This document shows, piece by piece, positions 46,938 to 59,700 of a stretch of DNA of 64,000 nt (position 1 is its first letter; the number at the start of each line of letters is the position of its first letter). The position numbers and the translations under genes are program-made. Under the pieces are notes generated by a model. That model did no database searches. It was not told the DNA's origin and saw only the letters and a program-made list of their open reading frames with translations. This stretch comes from Sporothrix humicola (Eukaryota; Ascomycota; Sordariomycetes; Ophiostomatales; Ophiostomataceae), in the NCBI GenBank assembly GCA_021396245.1, contig WNYE01000020.1, forward strand, positions 248,001 through 312,000, in the 5' to 3' direction.

Positions 46938-47728
46938 GGGGGTAGTGGCCCTGTTTGTTTGGCATTGCTTCGCTTCGTTCCTCTCATTTCACACACCTTT
47001 ACAAACGACCATTTTACGGGAAGCAGGAGTTGGGCTGGATTTTTGCTTCCTTCACACTTTCACACTTGAACACTTTCATTGCACTTTTGGGATTTGTCCG
47101 CACGGCGCTGCGGACAAGGGATTACTTTTGGGACCTTTTTTGAGTTTTCATATACACCACACGGCACACACGGCGCTTAGATACGATACCCACGTTTTCT
47201 TCTTTTTTTTTATATTTTTGTCCTTCTTCCTTCTTCTACAAACTCTTCTTCTTTGCCTACAACTGGCAATGGTCTCTTTACTCGAGGACCACTTTTTACC
47301 ATCTTTTAATCACCATTTGGTGTTTGTGTTGGACTGGACTTGTACAAGTACAAAACAAAAGGCTCAAGGGATTTTGCAAAAGACGCATTGCTCTTGTTGT
47401 CAAAACAGCATTGGTTTGGTTCTCTGGCCGCCTTTTTGGCCAGTTGACAGGATATGGTTTATAATAGTTAGCATTCTCTTTGTACATATATGAATACAAT
47501 TTGCACTTTGTGCGCCTTTTGAATACTCATCTATTTCCCTCATAAATCATGCTTTTCTCTCAGACATGACGGTAGTAAGCATTGTGCTCTGATAATGATC
47601 ATGTGACTGTCTTCTCTAGTAAAAATCATATTGTTTCTACACAGTAAATGCAAGATGTCGCTACCTATGAATTAATGTAAAGCAAACCCAATAAGGCCAA
47701 GACTTTTGAACCTCCCACTCTCCTCTCA
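46938..47728. other. Convergent spacer between GPI-protein gene and UTP16
   Basis: A 791-bp gene-free spacer between tail-to-tail genes, AT-rich after 47150; presumably both 3' UTRs. No motif stands out. Confidence 0.7.
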
Positions 47729-48655
47729 TTACCGCACCAGAAACCCTTTGTTAACGGGCTTGCCGACCCGCCGCCGTACCTGCAGATCCCTCTTGATGTT
47801 GCGTGCGTTTTTGCCCACCTTGGGCGCCAGCGTCTTGGGGCCTCCCTCGGCCAGCAGGCGGTACACGGTCGTGCCCAGCTGGCGGTCGCGGGGGTGAGCT
47901 TTCTGCTTGCGAGGACGGGTGGCCGGGATGCCTTTAGAGACTGTAGTGGCGGGTGTTCTCTTGACTTTGCTCTTGGTGGGTTTTCTGTCGTTGTCATCGT
48001 CCTCACTATCGGAGTCCAAAAGTTCGAGTGGCAGCAGTTTGGACACAGCCTTTGGCGCCCGCTTTGCCTTGTCTGCCGCTTCAGCCTCTGCCGCATCTGC
48101 TGCTGCCGCTGCGTCGGCCTCGGCCTTTTCCTTGGCGACTTGGGCCGCCGCCTCTTCTCGTTCTTTGCGGGCCTCGGCCTGGGCCTTTAGGCGAGCATCC
48201 TTTTCCTGGCGCTTGCGCTTCTCGTCGGCGGCGCGTCTGCGTTTGTTAGTACTTTGTCATATATAGAAAAAAGACACGACTGCCTGGGGAACCCACTTGT
48301 CTGCTGCTTTGGAGGCTTTCTGGGCGGATTGGCGAGTTGCGGCTGCGGCCTGGACTGTGGAAATGGCCTCGGGCGCCTCGTCGTCGCTGTCCTCTTCGTC
48401 CTCGTCATCGTCCTCCTCCTCTTCCGCCTTCTCCTCTACCTTGTCCGCTTTGTCCTCTTTCGACCGCACAGGCAGCTTCCGGCGCTTTGTCGCAGGCGAT
48501 TCGTCTTCGTCTTGGGCTTTTGTTGGGGCAGCATCGGTCATGGATGTATCGGCGTCGGGAGCGGTCGAGGTATCGTTGTCGCCGCCGCTCTTGCGCTTGG
48601 CCCGGAGCTTGGCTGCGGCGCTCCGCGTCATCGGAGAGCTCTGTGCAGACGACAT
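47729..48655 (-). CDS. utp16: UTP16/BUD21-like U3 snoRNA-associated protein
   Basis: Exons 48655-48297 and 48236-47729 encode 288 aa; the 60-nt intron has a perfect TACTAAC branch point. The N-terminal half is low-complexity: basic TRSAAAKLRAKRKS, then a strongly acidic block (EEEEDDDEDEEDSDDE). A Lys/Glu/Ala-rich helical stretch (DEKRKRQEKDARLKAQAEAR) leads to the conserved C-terminal region with KLLPLELLDSDSE, TTVYRLL and NARNIKRDLQVRRRVG, the U3 snoRNA-associated family signature. The protein belongs to the small-subunit processome in the nucleolus and supports 18S rRNA maturation. It is divergent from the mitochondrial-protein gene across 747 bp, so the two may share a promoter. Confidence 0.9.
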
Positions 48656-49402
48656 TGTCGTGGTGTGGATGTGTGGATGTGTTTTTTTGTTCTTTCGTAA
48701 TCTTTTTCTCTTTTTCTCCTCCTGATTGTTTGTTCCTTTGTTCGCTCGCCGGTTTTTGTATTCAATCGTGTAGGGTCTATTCAAAACAGTATGTAGTTCG
48801 ACGGCGGTAGCGTAAAGATGGGTGGTAAGTATGTTGTGTAGTCTTGAGTGTGTTGGGTCGGGAACGATCTTTGTTGGTGATGGAAGGCTGGTTAGTAGTT
48901 TTAGAGAAAAAAAGTTGCGATTCTGCGATAAGATTTTTTTGGCAGCTTATCGACCAGGAACGCTTTGCTGGGCTAAACAGTGGTGGATACTATTGGACAG
49001 TTTTAGGTGCAGACCCACTAAACTCGATCGGAAGCAACTGACATTTGTTCGACAGCACATATCAACACTTCGACACATACAATGCCTAGATTCGGTTTCG
49101 TATATTTTAAAATATTCGTGATTTATTTACTTAGTTTTGTTATCCCTAAATCAAGTTGTGAAGACTCTAATACCTCTTGATTCAGAGTGCGATATGTGGT
49201 TGAAGAAAGGCCCCACTTTAGTTCTACCTCCACTGTATATGATTGGTCCAGGGCTCCTCCAGCGGCTTTAGCTCACCTCCAGCGCTCTCACACCAGTTCT
49301 CGACTTCACCTCAACAACATCCCACTCAACCACACGCAACCACACCCAAAAGTAGTAGCCTCACAGATTATTCTGTTCCCGGCAGGCACCACACATTTCC
49401 CT
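48656..49402. promoter_or_regulatory. Divergent promoter region of UTP16 and the mitochondrial-protein gene
   Basis: A 747-bp head-to-head intergenic region, the shortest promoter-bearing spacer in the window. A/C-rich leader-like sequence precedes 49403. No specific element recognised. Confidence 0.6.
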
Positions 49403-50914
49403 ATGAACTCACTAGCACGATCAGCGCCGCTTGCCGGCCGTACGGCAGCAAGATGGGCAATGGCCGGCCAGACGCCCTTGCGAGCATCATTGCCGTCATC
49501 ATGTCCTTGCGGCGGCCCAATTCCCTCCACTTCCTCTTCAAGGCTGCTGCCGCTGGAGGCTCGACGTGGCGCCGCGCGATCCAGCAACAAGTCTAGGCAG
49601 TCGCCGACTGTGCGGCGGGCCCAGGCGGCCGCCGGCAAACCAGCCGCCAGCAGACCAGCTCCGGGTCCGGGTCCGGGTCCGAGTCCGGGCCCTGGCAGTG
49701 CAAGTGCGAATAAATTTGATAACCTCAACGCTGCTAAAAAAACACCATCAGACTTGCGACAAATCGATTATAATGGGCAAGTCTATAGACAAGCACTTGC
49801 TTCGGCTTCCAGAGCCTTGGGCTTGGATATGGAGCACGACGAGTGTGCCGACGTCATCGTCAAAGTCTTGGAGCTCCGGCGTTCTAAGGTTACTCTCGAC
49901 GAAGCCACTCTTTTAAAAGGTGAGACGCTGCCGAACTGAGTATTCTTGTTGGAGAGAAGGAGCAAAGAGACAGGAAAGAGACAAAGAATGGAGGAAAGAA
50001 CACAATCCAACGACCAGTGAATGCTGACCCGGCCACTCTTGCCAGAATACAACCTCACACCGCACAAGATCCACACAGTTGCCGTGCTCGTCTTGTACGG
50101 CGCCGCTGCCCATGGCAACCAGGATATGCATTTCACTGCAGTATATATGCTGGAGCGCACGATATCTTTAGGTTATATGCCCTCCGTGTTGACCTTTATC
50201 AACACGTTTGGCATCGAGCGGAAAGACGATCCGGCATCACGGACCATCGTCGCTAGTTTCAGCAAACTGAAAATGAACGATTGGGCACAGCGGGCGCTTG
50301 TGAACTACCTGGCCGAGTCAAACTCGAGCCCGTCTGAAAGCACCGAGGTTGACCGTGATGCTGCCCAGGACGCCCTTGTGGTCAAGGCCAACGCATTCAC
50401 ACTGGCCGGCCGTCTGGCCACCGCAGCCGGCGACTATGCCCGGGCCATGCGATGGTTCCAGGCCGCACGGGTGGTCGGCAACAGCATTGCACTTTCGGGA
50501 TCTTCCAAGACCCCTGGGACGTCTAGGGACGAATTTGCCGACACACTGCCCCGGGAACCCAGATGGGACTGGGAGCGTACCTGTCTATTGAGCATCTGGG
50601 AGCTCCATCTCCAAAACGGAGACCTAGTCACCTTCGAAGAGGCACGCGGAGCCTTGCTAACAGCAGCCCTGGCCATCAACAGTGCCACAGCCTGCCTTGT
50701 TTTGGCGACAACAAACGCTCGCCAGGGCTTGCCGGATGAGCTGGTGGACACGATTCTGCAGAAAGCAGCCGTGTCTGGCAAGCCTGAGGCCGCAAGCTTG
50801 TTGGCCGTTCGTGAGAGGATGAAATCTGGCCGTTCGGGCATCAATGCGAAAGAGCAGCGCTTCCACAGCCAGCTGGCTGACGAATGGGAGCGGATTTCTC
50901 ACGCTTTCGCATAG
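49403..50914 (+). CDS. Uncharacterised protein, probable mitochondrial targeting, helical-repeat-like
   Basis: Exons 49403-49919 and 50046-50914 encode 461 aa; the 126-nt intron is split at G|AA to give LLKEYNLTP. The N-terminus is Arg/Ala/Ser-rich with no acidic residue in the first 50 positions except one Glu (MNSLARSAPLAGRTAARWAM...), typical of a mitochondrial presequence. A Pro/Gly tract PGPGPGPSPGPG at about 87-98 is encoded by five near-identical TCCGGG hexamers (49660-49689). From about 120 on, the protein is alpha-helical with TPR/Sel1-like pieces (ARAMRWFQAARVVGNS, QDALVVKANAFTLAGRLATAAGDY, AVSGKPEAASLLAVRERM). I do not recognise an ortholog. A mitochondrial matrix or membrane-associated assembly or translation role would fit but is speculation. 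It is convergent with velC and divergent from UTP16. Confidence 0.82.
49660..49689. repeat. TCCGGG hexamer repeat (five units) within coding sequence
   Basis: Five tandem hexamers (the fourth is TCCGAG) encode a Pro-Gly run in the presumed mitochondrial protein. In-frame length changes would add or remove PG dipeptides without breaking the gene. Confidence 0.85.
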
Positions 50915-51540
50915 GCAGAACTCGAGCTCACATGATAGCCGTTTTAGAATGTTAGATATCAGACCGTCCATGTCAGAAAACCAGCAATTTGAATCTTTTA
51001 AGGCAAGATGATAAGCCAGAACGTAGTTAAAAGCCAATGAATTGAATATGAGAGAGAGGGATAAAAGTCAAAAAAATAAAATAAAATAAAAAGATAATAG
51101 CCAATGTCTAGATAGCAATGCGAAAGTAAACTCCTTTTCGCGGGCGCCTTTTGTTTGACCCCCAGATGGTCGTCCGTCCAGCCAGATCCGAGAAAACTCC
51201 ACCAAAAAAGAGTAAGGTGCAAAAAATGGCAAAAAAAAAAAAAAAAACAGATATCCAAGAAAGATCAATCTCCAATTTTTGTGATTTCGTGGCCAGTAAA
51301 ATGATAGAGAAGGCAAATGAATAGTAATATGGTAACCCGTCGAATCCAGTTCTGTTGATGGCCTGGACTGACTTTGACAATCACTGCGAAGCAGCAATGA
51401 AGAAAGGAAAATAATGACAAAGTGCATAAAAAAAAAAAAAATATGTACGCTCGGGGTATGGACAGTTGAGAAAGAGATTAAATGAACGAGTAAAACGAAA
51501 ACAAGAAGAAGACAGGGAAATGATGGCCCAGAGAGAGTGT
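50915..51540. other. Convergent spacer between mitochondrial-protein gene and velC
   Basis: A 626-bp gene-free spacer between tail-to-tail genes. It is A-rich on the plus strand with homopolymers A17 (51231-51247) and A13 (51429-51441). It holds both 3' UTRs. Confidence 0.7.
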
Positions 51541-53130
51541 CTATGCTCTCTTGGCACGCTTCCGGCCTTTGCCAGACCCTGCGCCGTCGCCAGCCTCGTC
51601 GTCTTCCTCGCTTTCTTCACGACCATGGGTTGCGCTGGTCTTGTCATTGCCCTTCTTGATCGAGATGAGGCAGCCCTGCTCCTTGAGACGCTTCGTCAGG
51701 GGAGTGCTGGCCTGCATGCCGGGGAAGTCCTTGGCGTTGTACACCGTAAAGACATCGCTCATGGCCGTTGCCATGATGGGCGACGACCCGCCCGCCCGCA
51801 TGCCCAAGGGATCTAGCACCACAAGTGCAAACTTGAGGCGGAACGAGCCCGGCGTGCGGCACGACAAGTCGGGGAAGCAGAAGAAACAGCCCTCCTCGCC
51901 GTTCTCATCTTGGCCAACAAACGGCGACGACACCAAGGTTCCCATCAGCCGGCGCTGCTGGCGGTAGTCTTCCGGCATCGCCGAATTGTCCTGCTCGCCA
52001 GTCTCATTCCAGATAGAACAGTGTAGCACCGTGAACTGGAACCGGAGACGCATGCTGATCTCCTCTGGCGTTGCCTCTGGGTCGTCAATGGTAAGCTGCA
52101 CAATTGGAGGCGGGTCGATAACACGCCGATCCCGCTCGCCAAACCCACACGACCGCGCCGCCACAGGCTGTTGCCGGACGTGAATGCGGTACTCGGATGT
52201 AACAACAGACTGGGCTGGGCTCAGCATTGCCGTCTTGGAAGTCGTGCTGGCATTGCTCGCCGCGTGATGATGTGGTGTTTGCGGCGCCGTAACGGAGGCT
52301 CTGGGCGCCGACTCCTCGCTCAGGAGGTTGGTGATGGACATTTGCTTAGTCTCCGTCCGAGGTGACGTCGAAGCGGCAGGGAGACGACCGGGACCCGACG
52401 GTGGGCTTGCCGGGTGCATGGGAGGGTAGATGGAGCGGCTGTTCGGAGTGGGGTATGCTGCCACTGCCGATGACTTGGAGTGCTGGAGGCTGACATTGGG
52501 AGGCGAGGATGTAGGTGCTGGAGGCTGGTGGTGGTAAGATGGAGGATCACGGCTGCGGTAACGAGGTGTGCTGGGAAGATGCGAGAGTGCCTGCTGCTGA
52601 TAACGAGGGCCCAGATCGAAATCGTCGGACCGGGCACTGGACACAGGAGAATGTGTAGGCGAGAAGCGAGGGTCAGGGCCCCGAACTGTAGTGCGGAGAG
52701 CAAGCGGCCCGGGAAGACCCTGGGAGTCCATGTGGGGAGCGGGGAGTTGGGGTGGCGTCTGTCCCACGGGAGACGGCGTTGCGTAATCACCACCATAGTA
52801 GGACGAAGGACGACCCGAAGAAGAGTACGGCGGAGAATCGCGGCCGGAGGATGCATGTGGAGGCGGAGGATGGCTGCTCATGTGAGGCGATGAAATGGAC
52901 GACGGCGAAGAAGTAGCGGCGGCGGCGGCAGCAGCAGCGGAAAAGAGACTGGAAGGCCCGGGGAGCTGCACACGCTCGCGTCCGGCCTCCTGCTGTGAAA
53001 AATAGGCTCTGGGATCACTGCTCTGGCGAGGAGCGTAAGGGTCCTGGCTCCATCCATGGTGAGGTCTCGCCATAGTGTCGCCCATGGGATGGCCAAAGCT
53101 GTGCGGAGCGAACTCAACGGCTGTAGACAT
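51541..53130 (-). CDS. velC: VelC, velvet-family developmental regulator
   Basis: A single exon of 529 aa, close to the length I recall for Aspergillus VelC (about 520). The first 310 residues are Pro/Ser/Gln/His-rich and disordered. The velvet domain fills about 312-493: SEYRIHVRQQPVAARSCGFG, DRRVIDPPPIVQL, CSIWNETGEQDNS, LMGTLVSSPFVGQDENGEEG, CFFCFPDLSCRTPGSFRLK, FPGMQASTPLTKRLKEQGC. A C-terminal velvet domain in one piece separates it from VosA (N-terminal velvet) and VelB (velvet split by an insertion). A terminal acidic run plus KGRKRAKRA looks like a nuclear localisation signal. Velvet proteins bind DNA with an NF-kB-like fold and control development, sporulation and secondary metabolism. 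I chose ATG 53130; the frame extends upstream only through a TTG at 53181. The velvet motifs looked for are intact. Confidence 0.93.
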   Translation of the reverse strand: MSTAVEFAPHSFGHPMGDTMARPHHGWSQDPYAPRQSSDPRAYFSQQEAGRERVQLPGPSSLFSAAAAAAAATSSPSSISSPHMSSHPPPPHASSGRDSPPYSSSGRPSSYYGGDYATPSPVGQTPPQLPAPHMDSQGLPGPLALRTTVRGPDPRFSPTHSPVSSARSDDFDLGPRYQQQALSHLPSTPRYRSRDPPSYHHQPPAPTSSPPNVSLQHSKSSAVAAYPTPNSRSIYPPMHPASPPSGPGRLPAASTSPRTETKQMSITNLLSEESAPRASVTAPQTPHHHAASNASTTSKTAMLSPAQSVVTSEYRIHVRQQPVAARSCGFGERDRRVIDPPPIVQLTIDDPEATPEEISMRLRFQFTVLHCSIWNETGEQDNSAMPEDYRQQRRLMGTLVSSPFVGQDENGEEGCFFCFPDLSCRTPGSFRLKFALVVLDPLGMRAGGSSPIMATAMSDVFTVYNAKDFPGMQASTPLTKRLKEQGCLISIKKGNDKTSATHGREESEEDDEAGDGAGSGKGRKRAKRA

Positions 53131-53704
53131 GGGTAAAGCAGGGCCGAAACGTGGGGTGGTTGATGCTGGAACAAGAAACAAGAATATAAAGACTGTCTGG
53201 ATCGTAAAGCCAAAATTTGTTTGACTCTGCTGGTGGTTTTTTCTTTCTCTGTCTGCTTTCTTTTCTTCTTTTTCTGTACTCTTCGTTTCTAGTGCTCTTG
53301 TGTTCTTCCTGGGATGTGCTGGCTCGCCTAGAAAAGACGCTTTAGTATTTTGTGTTGCTGTAGGAAGCCGAACCGGGTTGTTGGGCTATGAATTTTGTGC
53401 CTGCAAGGGATCCAAGGGGAGAGGCCACTCACTCGTTTGTACACACAGATGATTGGTAGAGCGACAGGCAAGATGCTGACTAGCAACTTGAATGCGAGGG
53501 GAGAAACGGTTTCTGGGAACACAGGACGAGGTGACGCAAAGGCAACGGTATGTAGGCTGGTGGCTTGCTCGTTTCTAGAAAACGCCGCGTTGTGCGATTT
53601 GACATGCGAGGCGTGCGGGATTCTAGTTGGTGATGATTCTCGGCTGGAAGCGATGGTGACACAGCAGAAGTGACTCGTATCGAGAGGGCGGCTGGGTTTT
53701 GCTT

Positions 53705-53724
53705 CTCTCTCTCTCTCTCTCTCT
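53705..53724. repeat. (CT)10 microsatellite
   Basis: Ten CT dinucleotides in the velC upstream region. Confidence 0.93.
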
Positions 53725-56700
53725 ATTGTTATTTTTTTTTTCTTCCTCTCAGATCTTCTGAGTTGTAGTTGATGGTGATATGGCGAAGAGAAAGGATATA
53801 GAAGGGTTGATGATAGGCGTATATGTGTGTTGTGTTGTTGTCAGGTGGTTTTATTTTGATGATGATTCGTGATGGGGATTCGCCTGGATGTGAATAAATG
53901 AAAGACTAGGGGTAAAGGTTCAGGCCGAGACTGATAAAGAACGAAAGGGAGAAGAACTGGCTTGCTCGATTGTCAAACCTGAAAGTGAAGTGGACGAGGC
54001 AGAGATATATCTATGGAAGCTAGATATGTTTGTCGAGGACAATGTTTGAGAAGTGTTTGCCTCGTAGAGGAAGCCCGGCATATAAGCAAAAAAGACTGCA
54101 AGGAGTCAAGAGGCAAGGGGTGAGGAACGGGGAGGGGTGTGTATTGGGTGTTGCTATAGCAGAGGGCGGATCGAGGCCTCGAGAGACGCAACCATGTGCT
54201 CAAAGGAGGGGGCGTGTGTGTTTGTATGAATATTTACCGGGAGCCGGTATAAGTCAGAGACGTTATTAGCAGCAAAAGAGGGAGAGAAATGAGAGAGAAG
54301 AGAATGAATAGCTTGAAAACATTAAGCAGAGAAGACGGAGGCGCACAGAGACGGATCCGGCATCATATTGTGGTTGTGGCCAGACTCGTCGCTATTTGGG
54401 GCCCCTATTGATTCAGTGTCGAAGTCGAGGCTTTGAAATAAAGCAAGGCAGATAGGGCTCCGGTGGTGAATGGAAGGGTTAAGACCGAGGGAATAGCTGG
54501 TCGTTGATGCCGATGGTGCTCTGGAATAGTGTGACGACTAGCATGAATGCTCAAGACAACTTGCTCTCCCAAGAAGTGACAATGCTGGTGAATGAGGAAT
54601 GAAGCTGTAATCATGTAGTATATCTGCCGTCCATCTAATGGACAAGACACAAGACAGTGGATAAACTGTGGGGGGCGGTAAATAAACCAGAGCGTCAGGA
54701 AGTAGATCTGGCAGAGGCCGAGGACGAAGAATCGAAATACTTCTGGATGGGCTGCAAGACTGAAAACAACGGCAATATGGTGTCCTCTGGACGGGATGAC
54801 GGAACCGGTTGGCCAGATGTCAAAGCCAAGGACCAGGACAAGGGAGGGAGGGAAACACAGAAACGAGGGGGGTCAAGAATCAAGTGGGAGAGACAAAAAG
54901 AAGGACAAAAGAGGGACAAACGATGGGCGAAAAGGAAGGACGAAAAAGGCAAAAAGCAAGACGAGACATAGCCTATGAGGCTATGAGGGCCCGAGAGGTG
55001 CCGCTGGACAGTGTGTTTTGGTTGGTGGTCGAGGAGGAGGACGATGTGTGTTGGGAGGGACGTGTGTTGTTGTTGGTTGAGGAGCGCCGGAGGCCAGAGA
55101 AGTGAAGGGGCGGCACTGGGTGGTGGTTAACGGAGGAGGAAGAGGAGGGGGCACATGAAGGAGTTGACGGTTGATGGAATGACGGAGGATGGAGGTCAAA
55201 ACGAGGAAAGAGCAAGCCGCCTAGGTTGGCGGGCTGATGGTATGATACGCTACGCAGGGTCTGTTTTGCGGATTGGCTGGACGGCTATGTTGAAAGTATG
55301 GTGGTGGAAGGTACCCGACGAGGAACTGGGAAGGAGCAATAGGGCGTGGATCAAAATAGGGAAAGAAGGGGTGTGGAGGGGGGAAGGGGTTCAGTGCTGC
55401 AAACACAAACACAGGGGCGTGGGGAGGGAAAGAGAGAGAAGGGAGAGCGCTGCCCGATGTGAGTGCAAAACAGCCGTTGTAAACTACGAGACTATCTGTT
55501 AGGAAAGAACGACCAACAGCCAAATGCCTAGCCTAGCGAGGAAGCTCGTGATTGTCTAGTATTTAGATGTACATTGATAGGTCGGGGAAGGAGCTAAAAA
55601 TCAGGTCACAAAATAGAGACTAGGGACACTAAAGTACTGCGTGTCTGTTATTTATTAGTTGAGGAAGTCGCATAGGTGAAGGTGAGAAGGAAGGTGTGAT
55701 GAATGTAAGATACAACTGAAAAACTGCCGCTGGGGCAGACGGAGAGCCAGGTGCAGCCACGGCCTGTGTGCTCCGAGTGAGCAAGAAAAGAAAGGAAGGA
55801 GCAAAGGTAGAGGCATCGGAAGTAGAATAGTTGGAAGGCAAAGGTGAGAAATACAAAACATAGCAGGAGAGATCACGAGAACCATGAAAGTGGAAAGAAC
55901 AAAGCGAAATAAGGGCACTGTGAGGAAGGGTCGAGAGAGGGTAGACGGAAGGACAGCAGGTCAAAATGATATCAAGGAAGGAGAAACCAGCGCATAGGTG
56001 GAGAGACGCACGAGCGGAAAGAGACCCAGGAGAACCAGAAAGAGCGACTCTGGGGTACGGGCAAGCTGCACATACGCAATAGCCAGCCAAAGGAGGACCA
56101 GAGATCAGAAAATAGAAGCTTGACAAAGAGAGACCGCCCCTAGGAAGCCATTGGCTAGGATTCTGCTATGATCCCTGAGCAGGTCGGCGGCACAGTACGG
56201 CAAGCCGATGAAGAACAAACAGCACACACGGCATCAATCCGGAGACGGAGAGAGGGAAAGAGATGGGCGCAGCAAAATGATCGTCGAGCATGGACGGATA
56301 GAAGAAAAGAAGGAAATAGGAAAAGAAGGGGAGGGAAAGAGGGATGGAAAACGGGGGGAATCGCAGCATAAGGAAGGAGCATTGGGGTGGGGGTCTTGAT
56401 CTGGGAAGCTGCGATGCGATCTTCGAATAGAGAAGGAACTGACAACTCTGGAGGGCAAAAAAAGCCAAATACTCCTAAAATGCAAAAAAGTTGATCGTGT
56501 TTCGTCCCCTTCTCCCTAACATGTCCTCATCCCCTCTCACCAGAGCGACAAAGAGACAGCCAGTCTGTCAAGTGTAAGTGGCCGCTACGCTTGCCTATTG
56601 GACAGGTGGCTGTCGACTTTACTCGAAAAGGAAATCGGCCAAACTCAGACTCCAGCAATAACACCAAAACAGAAAACAGACAATACAGAGCAAGTACAGA

Positions 56701-59700
56701 AAACCCATACGACGCAATAACAGAGGGTTGACGTCAAAATCGAACAGCTCGAGCATGTTTTGCCAGGGATTTGGTGTTTTCTCTCCCGCATACTGACTGC
56801 AGTTGTTCTGCTTCCCATCCATCCTAACCAATGCCGTCTCTGCTACCCCATACATGTGCTTGCTTCGATACACTTTTCAGAATAACCGTGCCGCTGATGG
56901 CGGCTGGCTAGGCCATCCAGGCTTGGCTAGAACTGGCTTCTTTTGCCTGGACGGAGTCCTCCGTCCACCATACATACACCCGGCCATTTCACACGACGGG
57001 GGCATCCTCCGATACATGGTTTCCCCCAGAGCCTGGGCCAGGGATTACCCCTGTCGACAAACACATGGACTCACGGAGGATAGGCGCCCAGCAGGTTACA
57101 TGAGCATTTTGGCTTCTGTTTTGCTGGCCTGCTGCCAGTCATCCCGTTTTACGACAGACAAGGCAAACCCTACACCCAGCCTGGTCTGGTGCAGCGTGAA
57201 CGGGCCATTCTTGCCTCACCCACACTTTCCTAGGAGAAACGATGGCCGGATTTATTGTCCAGATGGAAAAGATGGGGGTGATGTGCAGTTCTGACGAGCA
57301 CATCAATCGGCCATGCGAAAATCCTGGGGAGACGAGACGAACAAACAATGGAAGAGGTGGAAAGAACAAGAGAAGAAGCGAGAAAAGGAACAAAGAGGAC
57401 AGGGCAGCGAGAGAGAGCAAATAACGGCGGCTTAGAAAGACGGGAGAAGCCCTGGAAGCCTGGCCGCTTGCCTTTCCGAGCCCGTCTTGGCTGCCGGGCT
57501 TTCCAGAATGTCTTCTACCTTTTATTTTCCCCGGCGTTTTTTCCTTCTTCTTGACTAGACAAGAACTGTCACAGAAACAAGAGGCAGAAATGGCAGAAGA
57601 GACAGGGAGACCTTTCAGGATCTCACCCGGCGAGAGGCCCATTGGAAGCTGACGCATTCAGCAATACCTCACCTCAAGTTGGCGATATCTCCGCCATTCT
57701 TGGAACGCTCATAATAGCACCACGTGCAGCACTCGGACGAAACATACCGGGGTTCTGCTTTCAGCGTCCCTCTTTTTGCGCGCGTTTTGTGCCCACACCT
57801 CGTTTTTTCTTTCTCATTCTGTGCCCTTTTCAGCCCTTTATTCTAACTTTGGCTGTCTCTCACAATCTCAAACCAGACCACTGCAGGGTCGTGCATCTCT
57901 TGCGTGAGCGCAGCTACGCTCGACCCGTTTTGATTGCCCTTGGTTTACTGGTTCTTGGGTCCAGATGATGCTTGAGCGCTTGATGCTTTTTCTGGCCCTG
58001 CCATCTCTTATCGCTCTCCTGCCAGCCCAGCTTCTAGACCACACGCAGCATATTTTCCCTTATGTCGTGTTTGTTTTCTGTCATATTTGAGAAGGCAGTG
58101 GGATTCTATTTTGATTCCGAGCTCTTCGGATGCTTATGTCTTATTTTATGCTTCCATTCCCCGCCAACACACCCTCCCTTTCCGAGATCTTTCAATAAAA
58201 CACACGGGCCTCTTCTAACTTTGTTTTCAGATAGGGTACAAAATTCTACGAGGTAACAACAATCAAGACTTTGGTTAGGGTGGCCTTCTCCAGACGCCAA
58301 GACAATGGGGAACCTTAGTTCTACACAGCTTTGACACGGGGCCCTTTTGGCGGCAGAAAAAAAAATGGAACGGAAAAAAAGCAAGCCAAAAAAAGAAAGA
58401 AAAAAGAGAGAGAAAGAACTAAAGAAGGGGAAAACAGAGAATGACAGGGCGATCTATGCTTTGGGCAAGCGGTGAACAAGTCTCCGAAGAGAAACCGGCC
58501 AATATTTGACAAACACCGAGCATGACATTGTTCGACATACTTGCCATGCATCGAGTAACTTACTGCCTTCACCGTCACCTTCAGCCTTTCCTACTTTCCT
58601 CTCCAGCCAATCTTTCATCTTACATTGTGGTTATGGCTGTCGCTGTCATCGAAAAAAAAGGAGGCGGCACAACTGGCCGGCCACGCCGACAACACAACAC
58701 AATTCGAACGGCACACATAGCAAGGGCCTCAAGAATGAGAGGAACAGCTCCTGGTTGGCAAAGGTTGGCTGGAAGGAAGAGCGGCCAGGAATGGCCTGGC
58801 CAGAGTTGAAGGGAAGACCGAAAAAGCTGCAAAAGCTGCAGAATTCTTCACGATGCGGCCACAGCTAGGATACCGTGCATATGCTTCCTTTGCACATCCC
58901 GCTCGCTATCCACTGTTTTTTGCAGACTTTGGTGTGTATTTCTACTTTATTCTACCCTCGACCTTGACGGACCGGCATTGGGCTTGTTGTCTCTATACCT
59001 GCTCCAACAACAGGGGGACTGAAGGATGAGCCTGGTTTGACACGGCACACGACAGCAGCGACAGTGAGAGAGCAGGCCTTTCAAGCGGGCTGCACTTGCT
59101 CTCTTTACGTTCTTGTTCCTTTTCACTTCTTTTTTTCCCTCTTCCCGTTATTCATTTGCTTTTCTTCTTTGGTTGCAGCAGACCGTCCAATGCAACCCTG
59201 ATTCCGGGTTTTCTGAAATCATCTCCCTCCTCCCTCTTCACTCCCGCCCACATTCTTTTTTTTAACTAGCAACATGGGGCTGCTTACCCAAACTCCCTGA
59301 TATTAACAGCTCGCCTGCTAACGTTCGATCGATAGTGGCTGCCCTCCCTCGCCGTCCACAACTGTTGCATCTCGGAGAATCAAAGCCACCGAACGATGCA
59401 AGTCAGCGGTGCTGGCAAGCTCCGTTAGGGCCCTGCCTGTTGGCAAAGCGCATATAATGGTGGTCATGCCTTTCGGCAAACCATGTTTTGACGCCCGTTT
59501 TTGCCCAATACTGTTTATTCCGTCATGCTCACTATACAAGCCAGCCTCTGCGCTCTTTGCTGTGCCCTTGGCCCTTGGTTCAGCCGCTATACCAGACACA
59601 TATATCCGTCCTTTTCTGGAGGCCCGTAAATGAAAACCACTGAACACAAATTCTCCGTGAATGAGCAAAGGCCTTTGACGGAGCCGACGGTCGACTTCTC

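Noticed and set aside
53131..53181. VelC N-terminal extension to 53181
   Set aside because: The upstream codon is TTG, not ATG; the first ATG in frame is 53130.
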